Translations under genes and position numbers: made by a program
Part shown: positions 1-7,042 of the stretch, piece by piece
Layout of the letters: every line of letters starts with the position of its first letter
Numbering within the stretch: the first letter of the stretch is position 1
NCBI RefSeq assembly: GCF_002043005.1
Contig: NZ_CP020330.1
Span: 4,420,001 to 4,484,000 of the forward strand
DNA length: 64,000 bases
Direction: 5' to 3'
Source: Martelella mediterranea DSM 17316
GTDB lineage: Bacteria > Pseudomonadota > Alphaproteobacteria > Rhizobiales > Rhizobiaceae
The notes under the pieces: model-generated
Told to the model about the DNA's origin: nothing
Seen by the model: the letters and a program-made list of their open reading frames with translations, nothing else
Databases searched by the model: none

Positions 1-1
1 C

Positions 2-100
2 GCGCGCGACTACGCAGGCTGGTCCATCGCCGATATCCGCATCGACACCGCCGGAAGCAGCGTCGAACAGGCCGTTTCGCAAATCATATCAAATCTTTGA
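2..100 (+). CDS. C-terminal end of an unidentified protein (possibly a small P-loop kinase)
   Basis: An open frame enters from the left edge and ends with TGA at 98-100, giving the last 32 residues (RDYAGWSIADIRIDTAGSSV and on). The pattern Y-x4-AD-x-R-I-D-T followed by an amphipathic helix resembles the C-terminal end of shikimate-kinase-like P-loop kinases, but the fragment is too short to prove this. It runs towards the convergent flavin-binding gene that ends at 136. Only the 3' end lies in the window, so the function is left open. Confidence 0.4.
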   Translation, partial: ARDYAGWSIADIRIDTAGSSVEQAVSQIISNL

Positions 101-135
101 GGCATCAGACCGGAAGCGGGGCCGGACACGACACC

Positions 136-783
136 TCAATACATCGACTTCCGGTAGCTCTCCTCAAGCCCCTCATCCAACGTCTTCATCTCCTCCGGAT
201 CTTCCGGCGCGGCGTCGATCTGGTCGAGGATGATCTTCACCAGCGAGGGCATTTCGCTGCGGTCCTGGCGGCTTTCCGGGTCCCAGAGTTTCGAGCGGCG
301 GAAGGCCTTGGCGCAGTGCAGGAAAACCTCCTCCACATGGACCGCGATCGCGGTCAGCGGCAGGCGGTCCTTGACCGCAAGCAGCGCGAGCAGGTCGGGA
401 TCGTGGGTGATCACGGCCCGGCCGTTGATCCGCAGCGTGTCATCGAAGCCCGGCACCATGAAGATCAGGCCGACCGAAGGATTGGCGAGGATGTTCGACT
501 GGGTATCGAGCCGGTTGTTGCCGGGCCGGTCGGGTATCAGCAGCGTCCTGTCATCCAGCACCTTCACGAACCCGCGCGGATCGCCGCGCGGGCTGACATC
601 CGCCCGGCCATCGGCCGCCTGGGTGCCGATACAGAGAAACGGCGAGCGCGCGATGAAATCGATCGCATGCCGGTCGAGCCGCGGCAGGGATTTCTTCGCC
701 GCAAGGTCGTGCGTCGCCGGAAACAGGGATCGCAGTTCCTGTTCGTCCGCTATCAGGAATTCCGGTTTCAATGCGCCCGCCAT
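136..783 (-). CDS. Pyridoxamine 5'-phosphate oxidase-like FMN-binding protein
   Basis: The 215-residue protein has the split-barrel flavin-binding fold of the PNPOx-like superfamily, most like the group annotated as MSMEG_1061-type FMN-dependent proteins. Visible landmarks are the segment PFLCIGTQAADGRADVSPRG (about residues 48-67), the LLIPDRPGNNRLDTQSNI block that normally lines the flavin site, and the VHVEEVFLHCAKAFRRSKLW segment near residue 150. Such proteins are small cytosolic FMN or F420 oxidoreductases of mostly unknown substrate. The ATG at 781-783 follows a purine-rich GGAGGACGAGG stretch. It stands alone next to the riboflavin operon, on the same strand but beyond that operon's terminator. 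That position is suggestive for a flavoprotein, but no link is demonstrated. Confidence 0.8.
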   Translation of the reverse strand: MAGALKPEFLIADEQELRSLFPATHDLAAKKSLPRLDRHAIDFIARSPFLCIGTQAADGRADVSPRGDPRGFVKVLDDRTLLIPDRPGNNRLDTQSNILANPSVGLIFMVPGFDDTLRINGRAVITHDPDLLALLAVKDRLPLTAIAVHVEEVFLHCAKAFRRSKLWDPESRQDRSEMPSLVKIILDQIDAAPEDPEEMKTLDEGLEESYRKSMY

Positions 784-842
784 AGCCTCGTCCTCCGCTC
801 ATATCGAAACCATGGATGACGGGCGAAGGCCGTTTTTACAAG

Positions 843-882
843 AAAAAAACGCCCCCGGCCGACGAGCAACAGGCGGGGGCGG
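843..882 (-). terminator. Rho-independent terminator of the riboflavin operon
   Basis: On the minus strand, just after the ribH stop, an 8-bp GC-only stem (CGCCCCCG at 874-881 with CGGGGGCG at 850-857) is followed by a run of seven T residues at 843-849. This is a textbook intrinsic terminator and marks the end of the ribD-ribBA-ribH transcript. Confidence 0.85.
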
Positions 883-892
883 TTGACAGCAC

Positions 893-1333
893 TCAGGCCG
901 CTGCGACCTTCGCCAGAGCGTCCAGGGCCTCCACGCAGGCGGCGGCAGCCTCGCGGCCCTTGTTGTGCTCGTCGTCACCCGAGCGGTCGAAAGCCTGGAA
1001 GGCGGTGTAGGTGGTGAGGATGCCGAAGGTGACGGGCATTTCGGTTTCGAGCGAGACCTGCATCAGGCCGTGAGCAGCGGCTTCCGAGATATATTCGAAA
1101 TGGGCCGTCTCGCCTTTGATCACCGCGCCGATGCAGACGACGCCTGCGAATTTTCCCGTTTGGGCAAGCTTCTTGGCGACCAGCGGGATTTCGAAGGCGC
1201 CCGGCACGTCGAAGATATCGGCGTCGGAAACCGGCGCGCCGCGTTCGGCAAGCTCGGCCTTTGCGCCGTTCAGAAGGCCGGTGGTGACCTTTTCGTTGAA
1301 GCGGGAGATGACGATGGCGATGCGATGGGACAC
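893..1333 (-). CDS. ribH: 6,7-dimethyl-8-ribityllumazine synthase
   Basis: RibH condenses 5-amino-6-ribitylamino-uracil with 3,4-dihydroxy-2-butanone 4-phosphate to give lumazine, the penultimate step of riboflavin synthesis. The 146 residues cover the whole family length: SRFN near the N terminus, VPGAFEIP (about residues 43-50), the GAVIKGETAHFEYI substrate loop (about 69-82) and the FGILTTYT segment. The start is GTG at 1333, preceded by AAGGAAA at a suitable distance; no ATG gives a better N terminus. It is the last gene of the rib operon, 47 nt after ribBA, and is followed by a strong terminator. Expression should follow the FMN riboswitch upstream of ribD. Confidence 0.95.
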   Translation of the reverse strand: MSHRIAIVISRFNEKVTTGLLNGAKAELAERGAPVSDADIFDVPGAFEIPLVAKKLAQTGKFAGVVCIGAVIKGETAHFEYISEAAAHGLMQVSLETEMPVTFGILTTYTAFQAFDRSGDDEHNKGREAAAACVEALDALAKVAAA

Positions 1334-1380
1334 GCTGTTTTCCTTTCAGTGTCAAGATGTGCCGGAACAGGCAGGCGGGC

Positions 1381-2592
1381 TCAGTTCGGCAGAAGGTGGC
1401 CGAACTTCTCGCGCTTGGCCGCCAGATAGGTTTCGTTATGTGGGTTGGTTGCGATGATCAGTGGCAACCGTTTTTCAACCGTCAGCCCGCAGCGGGCGAG
1501 CGCCTCGGGCTTTGCCGGATTGTTGGACAATAGCTGCAGCCTTGAGACGCCGAGGCTCTTGAGGATATGGGCGGCGGTATAATATTGCCGGGCATCGGCC
1601 GGCAGGCCGAGCGCCAGATTGGCCGCGTGGGTATCGAGCCCTTGTTCCTGAAGGCCATAGGCGCGGATCTTGTTGGCAAGGCCGATGCCCCTGCCCTCCT
1701 GCCCGCGCAGATAGACCACGACGCCGCCCTTCTCCCCGATCAGCGCCATGCTTTCTGCAAGCTGATCGCCGCAATCGCAGCGCAGCGAACCGAACACGTC
1801 GCCGGTCAGGCATTCCGAATGCACCCGCACCAGCGGGCTTGCCGAAAGCGGGCCCTTGACCAGCGCCAGATGCTCCACGCCGTCGACCCTGCTCGTGAAG
1901 GCATGGACCTTGAACGCGCCATGCGCGACGGGCAGGTTGGCCGCCGCGACCTCGTCAACGAGGATTTCGGTTCGCATGCGGTATTCGGCAAGGTCGGCAA
2001 TCGTCAGGAACGGCATGTCATGCTCTTTGGCAAACGCCATCAGGTCGTCGCGGCGGGCCATCTCGCCGTCGTCGCGCATCACCTCGCAGATCACAGCCGC
2101 CGGGTTCAGGCCGGCGAGCCGGGCGAGATCCACCGCCCCCTCGGTGTGGCCGTCACGGGCAAGGACGCCGCCTTCGACGGCGCGCAGCGGAAACATGTGG
2201 CCGGGCGAGACGATATCGCCGGGCTTCGCGTCCGGATTGGCGGCGGCGGCGACCGTTCGGGCGCGTTCTGCCGCCGAAATGCCGGTGGTAATCCCCTCTG
2301 CCGCCTCGATCGAGACCGTGAACGCGGTGGTATGGCGGGCGCGGTTGTCGGCCACCATCGGGGTCAGGCCTAGCCGGTCGACCTGCGCTCCCGTCAGCGT
2401 CAGGCAGATCAGCCCGCGCGCGTGCTTGGCCATGAAATTGACGGCGGCGGCATCGGCGAACTCGGCGGCGACCACGACATCGCCCTCGTTTTCACGGGCT
2501 TCGTCATCGACCAGCAGCACCATGCGGCCGGCGCGCATGGCGTCCAGCGCGCGTTCCACCGGCTCCATAGAAAAATCGCGTTCCATCTTCAT
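1381..2592 (-). CDS. ribBA: Bifunctional 3,4-dihydroxy-2-butanone 4-phosphate synthase / GTP cyclohydrolase II
   Basis: The 403-residue protein fuses the two entry enzymes of riboflavin synthesis. Residues about 8-205 are the RibB domain, with the acidic DDEARENEGDVV metal/substrate motif and the HTEGAVDLARLAG segment. Residues about 210-403 are GTP cyclohydrolase II, with the zinc ligands in SECLTGDVFGSLRCDCGDQL and the GRGIGL loop. Both domains look complete and catalytically intact. The ATG at 2592 overlaps the ribD stop by four bases (ATGA) and is preceded by GGAG inside ribD, so translational coupling is likely. A second ATG eight codons on (MEPVERAL) is possible but less well placed. 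Confidence 0.95.
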   Translation of the reverse strand: MKMERDFSMEPVERALDAMRAGRMVLLVDDEARENEGDVVVAAEFADAAAVNFMAKHARGLICLTLTGAQVDRLGLTPMVADNRARHTTAFTVSIEAAEGITTGISAAERARTVAAAANPDAKPGDIVSPGHMFPLRAVEGGVLARDGHTEGAVDLARLAGLNPAAVICEVMRDDGEMARRDDLMAFAKEHDMPFLTIADLAEYRMRTEILVDEVAAANLPVAHGAFKVHAFTSRVDGVEHLALVKGPLSASPLVRVHSECLTGDVFGSLRCDCGDQLAESMALIGEKGGVVVYLRGQEGRGIGLANKIRAYGLQEQGLDTHAANLALGLPADARQYYTAAHILKSLGVSRLQLLSNNPAKPEALARCGLTVEKRLPLIIATNPHNETYLAAKREKFGHLLPN

Positions 2593-3596
2593 TGGTCTTC
2601 TCCGGGCCCTTTAACGGCATCAAATTCGGGATTGGCATGGGTGATCGCGATATGATCGGGATTACCCTTGGTGATCAGCACATGTTCGTCGGCAAGGCCG
2701 GCATTAAGCACGGCTGCGGTGAGCGAAGGTCCGGCCTCGACCAGCACTTCCAGCGCGCCCCGCGCGCCCAGCATGGCGATCGCTTCGTCAAGGCCGGCGG
2801 GGTTGAGCACGGTGAAGCCGCGCGCGCGTGCCGCTTCGAGATAGCGCTGCGGCACCCGCCCCCGGCGGTCAAGCAAAGCCAGAAACCGGCGCTTGCCGGG
2901 AAAATCGGGCACATGGCGCACCGTGAATTCCGGGTCATCGGCAAGCACCGTGCCCGATCCGGTGAGGATCGCATCGGCACGGCGGCGCAGCCTGTGGGCA
3001 AACACCAGCGAGGACTTCGAGGTGAATGTCTTGCGGCCGGCCGGCGGTGCCATGCCGCCGGTCTCGTCCACCGCCTGCTTGACGGTGACCCAGGGCCTTC
3101 CCGTTCGGGCATGTTTGGCGAAAGGCGCGATCAGCCGTCTGGCGGCAACGCTCTGGCCACGGAGTTCCGGGTCGTCGTCGATGAAGACGACATCGAGCCC
3201 CGCCGCCTTCAGCCGCGCCGCGCCGCCGCCCTTGACCGAGGGGTTGGGATCGGCCGCGCCGATGATCACCCGGCGCGCCGGGGTCGCTAGGATCGCATCC
3301 GAACAGGGCGGGGTGCGGCCATGGTGATTGCAGGGCTCGAGCGTCACCACCACGGTGTGGATGCGGCCCGACACGCCAAGCGTCCGGGCGCTCGCGATTG
3401 CCATGGCCTCAGCATGCGCCTCGCCGGCTTTCATGTGATAGCCTTCGGCCAGCACCGCGCCATCTTCATCCAGCAACACGCAACCGACCGGCGGATTTGG
3501 AGAGGTGGCGCCGGCAAAGCGCGCGGCACCCTCAAGCGCACGCCGCAAGGCGGCATGCTCGGCTGATGATATCGTTATGTCCGGGGCTGTGATCAT
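2589..3596 (-). CDS. ribD: Diaminohydroxyphosphoribosylaminopyrimidine deaminase / 5-amino-6-(5-phosphoribosylamino)uracil reductase
   Basis: RibD carries out deamination and then side-chain reduction of the GTP-derived pyrimidine. The N-terminal zinc deaminase domain shows HAEAMA and the LEPCNHHGRTPPCSDAI zinc motif; the C-terminal reductase domain carries the NADPH-binding pattern (ILTGSGTVLADDPEF, EVLVEAGPSLTAAVL). I start it at 3596 (MITAPDI) because GAGG sits 8 nt upstream. The frame stays open 25 codons further up, but that extension is hydrophobic, falls in the riboswitch leader and lacks family similarity. It is the first gene of the operon, directly downstream of the FMN riboswitch. 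A separate riboflavin synthase (ribE) is not present in the cluster. Confidence 0.95.
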   Translation of the reverse strand: MITAPDITISSAEHAALRRALEGAARFAGATSPNPPVGCVLLDEDGAVLAEGYHMKAGEAHAEAMAIASARTLGVSGRIHTVVVTLEPCNHHGRTPPCSDAILATPARRVIIGAADPNPSVKGGGAARLKAAGLDVVFIDDDPELRGQSVAARRLIAPFAKHARTGRPWVTVKQAVDETGGMAPPAGRKTFTSKSSLVFAHRLRRRADAILTGSGTVLADDPEFTVRHVPDFPGKRRFLALLDRRGRVPQRYLEAARARGFTVLNPAGLDEAIAMLGARGALEVLVEAGPSLTAAVLNAGLADEHVLITKGNPDHIAITHANPEFDAVKGPGEDQ

Positions 3597-3659
3597 GCCC
3601 TTGGCCTCGTTATTGCAACAAGACGCCAGCAGGGCAAAAAGCGTAAAAACAGCGTAAAA

Positions 3660-3677
3660 TACCCTCGTCAAAGGGTA
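3660..3677 (-). terminator. Small hairpin in the rib leader, possible attenuator
   Basis: Between the FMN aptamer and ribD the leader can form a 6-bp stem (TACCCT/AGGGTA, loop TTGACG) followed on the minus strand by T-rich sequence (ATTTTACGCTGTTTTT). It could be part of the expression platform of the riboswitch, but the stem is short and the T run interrupted. The alternative is control by masking the ribD ribosome-binding site. Confidence 0.3.
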
Positions 3678-3700
3678 GATTCCGCGCGTCGATACGCTTT

Positions 3701-3847
3701 GTTCTCTTCCATCCGGACTCTAACCGTCGGCTCCGGAATTACACCGGATCTGCTGACCCTTCTTCGACTCTCGAAAAAGGCGCTCGCGGGCTGATGCTCG
3801 ATAAGAGCAATTACCGCCGGTGGGGAATTTCACCCCGCCCTGAGAAC
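3701..3847 (-). promoter_or_regulatory. FMN riboswitch (RFN element)
   Basis: The minus strand carries the conserved RFN blocks in order: AGGGCGGGGTGAAATTCCC, ACCGGCGGTAAT, a variable arm, GGTCAGCAGATCCGGTGTAA, TTCCGGAGCCGACGGTTAGA and GTCCGGATGGAAGAGAAC. The closing P1 helix is GTTCTC (3842-3847) with GAGAAC (3701-3706). FMN binding normally lowers expression of the downstream riboflavin genes. The aptamer ends 104 nt before the ribD ATG, leaving room for an expression platform. Confidence 0.95.
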
Positions 3848-3876
3848 GTCACCGGCCCAACCGGACCGGCGACCTA

Positions 3877-3905
3877 AACTTAGGGGGGCAATCTGAAAAT
3901 GACAA
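3877..3905 (-). promoter_or_regulatory. Likely promoter of the rib operon
   Basis: On the minus strand TTGTCA (3900-3905) and TAAGTT (3877-3882) are separated by exactly 17 bp, about 30 nt upstream of the riboswitch P1 helix. The spacing and position fit a sigma-70 type promoter for the riboflavin transcript; the -10 box is only a partial match. Confidence 0.5.
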
Positions 3906-3960
3906 GCCCGATTCTGCCTTCGCTGTCGCGGAAGGGCGAGACACAGTGTCAACGCGGCAT

Positions 3961-4314
3961 TTATGCGTCGAGTTCGAACACCGGCACGAAACCACCAAAG
4001 ATCATGCGCTTGCCATCGAAGGGCATTTTCATCTCGCCCATTTCGGGATCGTCTATCATTTTCTGCCAGGCCGCGTCGCGCGCCGCCTTGTCCGGCCAGA
4101 TGACCCAGGAAAACACGACGACTTCGTTCTCCTCACGTTTCACCGCCATCGGGAAGGAGGTCACTTTGCCGTCCGGCACGTCATCGCCCCAGCATTCGAC
4201 ATAGTCGAGCGCACCCCATTCCCGGAACTTTTTTGCCGCATGGGCGCATAAATCCACATAGGCCTTCTTGTTTTCAGCGGGAACAGGGACCAAAAACCCG
4301 TCTACATACGCCAT
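3961..4314 (-). CDS. DUF1428 family protein
   Basis: A 117-residue soluble protein of the DUF1428 (YbaA-like) family, recognised from MAYVDGFLVPVPAENKKAY at the start, the GALDYVECWGDDVPDGKVTSF centre and a C-terminal PFDGKRMIFGGFVPVFE block. These are small ferredoxin-like-fold (dimeric alpha/beta barrel) proteins without a known activity. The start at 4314 has GGAGG eight nt upstream. It is divergently transcribed from the MarR-type regulator beginning at 4383, with a 12-bp perfect palindrome between them, so it is probably a target of that regulator. Confidence 0.85.
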   Translation of the reverse strand: MAYVDGFLVPVPAENKKAYVDLCAHAAKKFREWGALDYVECWGDDVPDGKVTSFPMAVKREENEVVVFSWVIWPDKAARDAAWQKMIDDPEMGEMKMPFDGKRMIFGGFVPVFELDA

Positions 4315-4356
4315 GAAATCCTCCGATATCTTGACTTTGTCCGTTGCGGAACATAC

Positions 4357-4368
4357 GTTGATATCAAC
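4357..4368. promoter_or_regulatory. Palindromic candidate operator for the MarR regulator
   Basis: GTTGATATCAAC is a perfect 12-bp inverted repeat in the 68-bp space between the divergent DUF1428 and marR-type genes. MarR proteins bind such short dyads in divergent promoters, so autoregulation plus control of the neighbour is the simple reading. No footprint or promoter mapping is available. Confidence 0.5.
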
Positions 4369-4382
4369 ATAAAGGCACGGAT

Positions 4383-4865
4383 ATGCGTGAAAGTCTACCC
4401 CTGTCAGTCACCCTGGAGGTTCGGGACAGGTGCCTTTGCCTTCACCTCCAGCGCGCCGCGCGGGCCGTGGGCCGGTATTTCGACGAGGTGCTGCGGCCGC
4501 TGGGGCTCACCAACGGACAGTATTCGCTGCTGGTCTCGCTCAACCGGCCGGAACCGCCGCGCGTGGCCGAGGTCGCCCATTTGCTGGCGATGGACCGCAC
4601 CACGCTGACGGCGAGCATAAAGCCGCTGGAACGTCGCGGCCTGATGACCTCGTTCCAGGACGACAAGGACAGGCGCGTCCGCCGGCTGAAACTGACCGAT
4701 GAGGGGCGCGACCTTCTGGAGAAGGCCGTGCCGATCTGGCGCGAGACCCATGACCGGATCGACAAGGTGGTTGGCGCGGATATCGACCGGCTGCGCACAA
4801 ACCTTCTGGCGCTGACATTTGCACTGCCCGACCCCGACGAAGAACTCAGCGATCCAGCGCCGTGA
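4383..4865 (+). CDS. MarR family transcriptional regulator
   Basis: The 160-residue protein has the MarR winged-helix layout: an N-terminal dimerisation helix, QYSLLVSLNRPEPPRVAEVA, the recognition helix region MDRTTLTASIKPLERRGLM (about residues 76-94) and the wing DDKDRRVRRLKLTDEGRDLL. MarR proteins are usually repressors released by small phenolic or oxidising ligands. It is divergent from the DUF1428 gene with a palindrome between. Its 3' end overlaps the convergent uxuA gene by about 20 bp. The ligand cannot be read from sequence. Confidence 0.9.
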   Translation: MRESLPLSVTLEVRDRCLCLHLQRAARAVGRYFDEVLRPLGLTNGQYSLLVSLNRPEPPRVAEVAHLLAMDRTTLTASIKPLERRGLMTSFQDDKDRRVRRLKLTDEGRDLLEKAVPIWRETHDRIDKVVGADIDRLRTNLLALTFALPDPDEELSDPAP

Positions 4866-6042
4866 GGATGCCGCGCAGTTCCGCAAGCCCCTTCAGCCGG
4901 CCGATCGCCGGATAGCCGGGCTGGGCCCTGCGCTTCTGGTCATCGAGAATGTCGAGGCCGTGATCGGGCCGGAAGGGGATATTCCAGTCGGCGCGGCCCG
5001 CGGCCTTGCGTCGCCGCTCCTCGGCAATCGCCGCCGCCATCAGCGCCACCATATCGGTATCGCCGCCGAGATGCTCGCATTCGTAGAACGAGCCCGCAAT
5101 GCCGACGCTCTCGCGATGGACATTGCGCAGGTGCAGGAAATGCACCCGGTCGCCCAGCCGCTCCATCATGCCCGGCAGGTCATTGTCGGGCCGCGCGCCG
5201 AGCGAACCGGAGCAAAGCGTGATGCCGTTGGCTGGACTATCGACCGCCTTCATCATCGCCCCGTAATCGGCTTCCGTCGACATCACCCGCGGCAGGCCCA
5301 GAAGGCCGAAGGGCGGATCGTCGGGGTGGCAGCAGAGCCTGAGCCCGAGCTCTTCGGCAACCGGCACAACCTCCTCCAGGAAATCGATGAAATGAGCCCT
5401 CAGCCCCTCGGCTGAAATCGTTGCATACTCGGCGAGATGCCGGCGCACATCCTCCAGCGTGAAGCTCTCGGCCGCGCCCGGAAGGCCGAACACGATATTC
5501 TTCGCAAGTTCGGTCTTGCGCGCTTCATCCATTGCGGCAAACCGGCGGTCGGCCTCGGCGCGCACATCATCGGCGAAATCCTCCCCGGCGCCGGGACGCT
5601 GCAGGATATGAATATCGAAGGCGGCGAAATCGGCGTAGTCGAAGCGCATGCAGGTCGCGCCGGTCTTCAGGCGATAGGCGAGATCGGTGCGGGTCCAGTC
5701 CAGAACCGGCATGAAATTGTAGCAGATGGTCTCGATACCGGCCTCGGCGAGATTTGCCATGCTGGTCTTGTAATTATCGATGTGGCGGCGCCAGTCGCCC
5801 TTCTGCTTCTTGATATCCTCGGAAACCGGCAGGCTTTCGACCACTTCCCATTTCAGACCGGACGGCGTGCCGTCGCTCATCAGCGTCAGCTCGGCCTGCC
5901 GCCCAGCGATCTCGGCCGGTGTCCAGACCTCGCCGGTCGGGACATGGTGCAGCGCGGTGACCACGCCTTCGACGCCAGCCTGCAGCATATCGTCGATCGA
6001 TACGCGATCCAAAGGTCCGAACCAGCGCCATGTCTGCCGCAT
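4846..6042 (-). CDS. uxuA: Mannonate dehydratase
   Basis: UxuA removes water from D-mannonate to give 2-keto-3-deoxygluconate in glucuronate catabolism (EC 4.2.1.8). The 398 residues match the family throughout: MRQTWRWFGPLDRVSI at the start, YNFMPVLDWTRTDL, GLRLCCHPDDPP (metal and substrate His/Asp), NGITLCSGSLGARPDND with the catalytic Cys-Ser-Gly, HLRNV and RPDHG near the C terminus. The ATG at 6042 has GGGAGAGAG in front. Divergently, a GntR/FCD regulator and a TRAP importer follow, so the group probably takes up and degrades a hexuronate or aldonate. Other uronate enzymes (uxaC, uxuB) are not in the window. Confidence 0.95.
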   Translation of the reverse strand: MRQTWRWFGPLDRVSIDDMLQAGVEGVVTALHHVPTGEVWTPAEIAGRQAELTLMSDGTPSGLKWEVVESLPVSEDIKKQKGDWRRHIDNYKTSMANLAEAGIETICYNFMPVLDWTRTDLAYRLKTGATCMRFDYADFAAFDIHILQRPGAGEDFADDVRAEADRRFAAMDEARKTELAKNIVFGLPGAAESFTLEDVRRHLAEYATISAEGLRAHFIDFLEEVVPVAEELGLRLCCHPDDPPFGLLGLPRVMSTEADYGAMMKAVDSPANGITLCSGSLGARPDNDLPGMMERLGDRVHFLHLRNVHRESVGIAGSFYECEHLGGDTDMVALMAAAIAEERRRKAAGRADWNIPFRPDHGLDILDDQKRRAQPGYPAIGRLKGLAELRGILTALDR

Positions 6043-6074
6043 ACTCTCTCTCCCGAAACATTTTTCATCTCATT

Positions 6075-6176
6075 AGAGCATTTCCGATGGAAACCGAATC
6101 CCCGGAAATGCCCAATCCATTTGTTTTTACGCGTGTCCGGTCGGCAAACGGTATCCACTTTTCCTGGACGCGCTCA
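6075..6176. repeat. RIME-like intergenic palindromic repeat, copy 1
   Basis: A 102-bp element between uxuA and the GntR gene: an imperfect stem-loop arm built on AGAGCATTTCCG / CGGAAATGC, a conserved centre TTTGTTTTTACGC, and a second arm TGTCCGGTCGGCAAACGG ... TTTTCCTGGACGCGCT. The same architecture recurs at 58266-58369. It matches the kind of dispersed intergenic mosaic element common in Rhizobiaceae; the name RIME-like is from memory. Confidence 0.7.
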
Positions 6177-6249
6177 AGCAGCCGGGCCCGGGCGCGCAAA
6201 CACCCGGATGGCCACGGCACAGGCTTAGCATTGAAATGTCCTGTTGACT

Positions 6250-6264
6250 AGTATGGAAGTATGG
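6250..6264. promoter_or_regulatory. Direct repeat upstream of the GntR gene, candidate operator
   Basis: AGTATGG occurs twice with an 8-bp period (6250-6256 and 6258-6264), 30 nt before the chosen gntR start. It overlaps the ATG at 6261 that would otherwise extend the reading frame. Tandem or dyad sites here could bind the adjacent FCD-GntR protein. Low confidence. Confidence 0.3.
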
Positions 6265-6293
6265 TGCAACCTGAAACCATAGGGAGGAACGCA

Positions 6294-6989
6294 ATGCTGC
6301 CAGAGACAGTGCAAACGATGATTGCTCCGGGCGCGCCGGTCGGCGCCCAGCTGCATGGCATTCTGCGTGACCTCATTCTTCACAACGATCTGCCGCCCGG
6401 CTCCAGGCTTTCCGAGTCGGAGCTTGCGGCCCGCTTCGCCGTCAGCCGCCAGCCAGTGCGCGAAGCCTTCATCAAGCTTTCGGAGGAAGGCCTGCTGGAA
6501 GTACGTCCGCAGCGCGGCACCTTCGTGCGCCGGATATCGCAGGCCGCCGTCATGGATGCCCGCTTCGTGCGCGAGGCGATCGAGGCCGATATCGTCAAGC
6601 TTCTGGCCGCAAGACCCGACGCGGGGCTGGTGGAGGAATTGCGGCTCCAGTTGCAGGAACAGCGCGAAGCGGCCCGCACCGACGCCGCGCGCTTCATCAA
6701 GCTGGACGAACTGTTTCACAAGACGCTGGCCGACGCCGCCGGCAAGGCGCGCGCCTGGGCCCTGATCGAGGGGCTGAAGGTGCAGATGGATCGCGTGCGT
6801 TATCTCAGCCTGCTGCGTTTCCCGATGGTCAAGCTCACCGCCCAGCATGAAGCCATTGTCAACGCGATCGGCGATGGCGACCAGCAAGCGGCGGAGGCCG
6901 CGGTGCGCGGACATCTGCGCGAGATCCTGAGCGACCTGCCCGCGATATTCGAGGAAAAGCCTGAGTTTTTCGAGGAGCCGGGACGCTAG
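6294..6989 (+). CDS. GntR family regulator (FCD domain)
   Basis: The 231-residue protein has an N-terminal winged helix (LRDLILHNDLPPGSRLSESE, then RFAVSRQPVREAFIKLSEEG, the recognition helix) and a C-terminal all-helical FCD ligand domain with the metal-binding pattern D-x3-H (LDELFHKTLADAAG) and HEAIVNAI...HLREI. The start at 6294 is preferred over the in-frame ATG at 6261 because AGGGAGG lies at 6281-6287, six nt upstream. FadR/UxuR-type members sense organic acids. With uxuA divergent and a TRAP importer immediately downstream on the same strand, it most likely controls both in response to an imported sugar acid. Confidence 0.9.
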   Translation: MLPETVQTMIAPGAPVGAQLHGILRDLILHNDLPPGSRLSESELAARFAVSRQPVREAFIKLSEEGLLEVRPQRGTFVRRISQAAVMDARFVREAIEADIVKLLAARPDAGLVEELRLQLQEQREAARTDAARFIKLDELFHKTLADAAGKARAWALIEGLKVQMDRVRYLSLLRFPMVKLTAQHEAIVNAIGDGDQQAAEAAVRGHLREILSDLPAIFEEKPEFFEEPGR

Positions 6990-7042
6990 GCCCCGGACAT
7001 TGCCACCGGGGCAACGCCCCGCCGTCTGAATGGGAGGACGAT

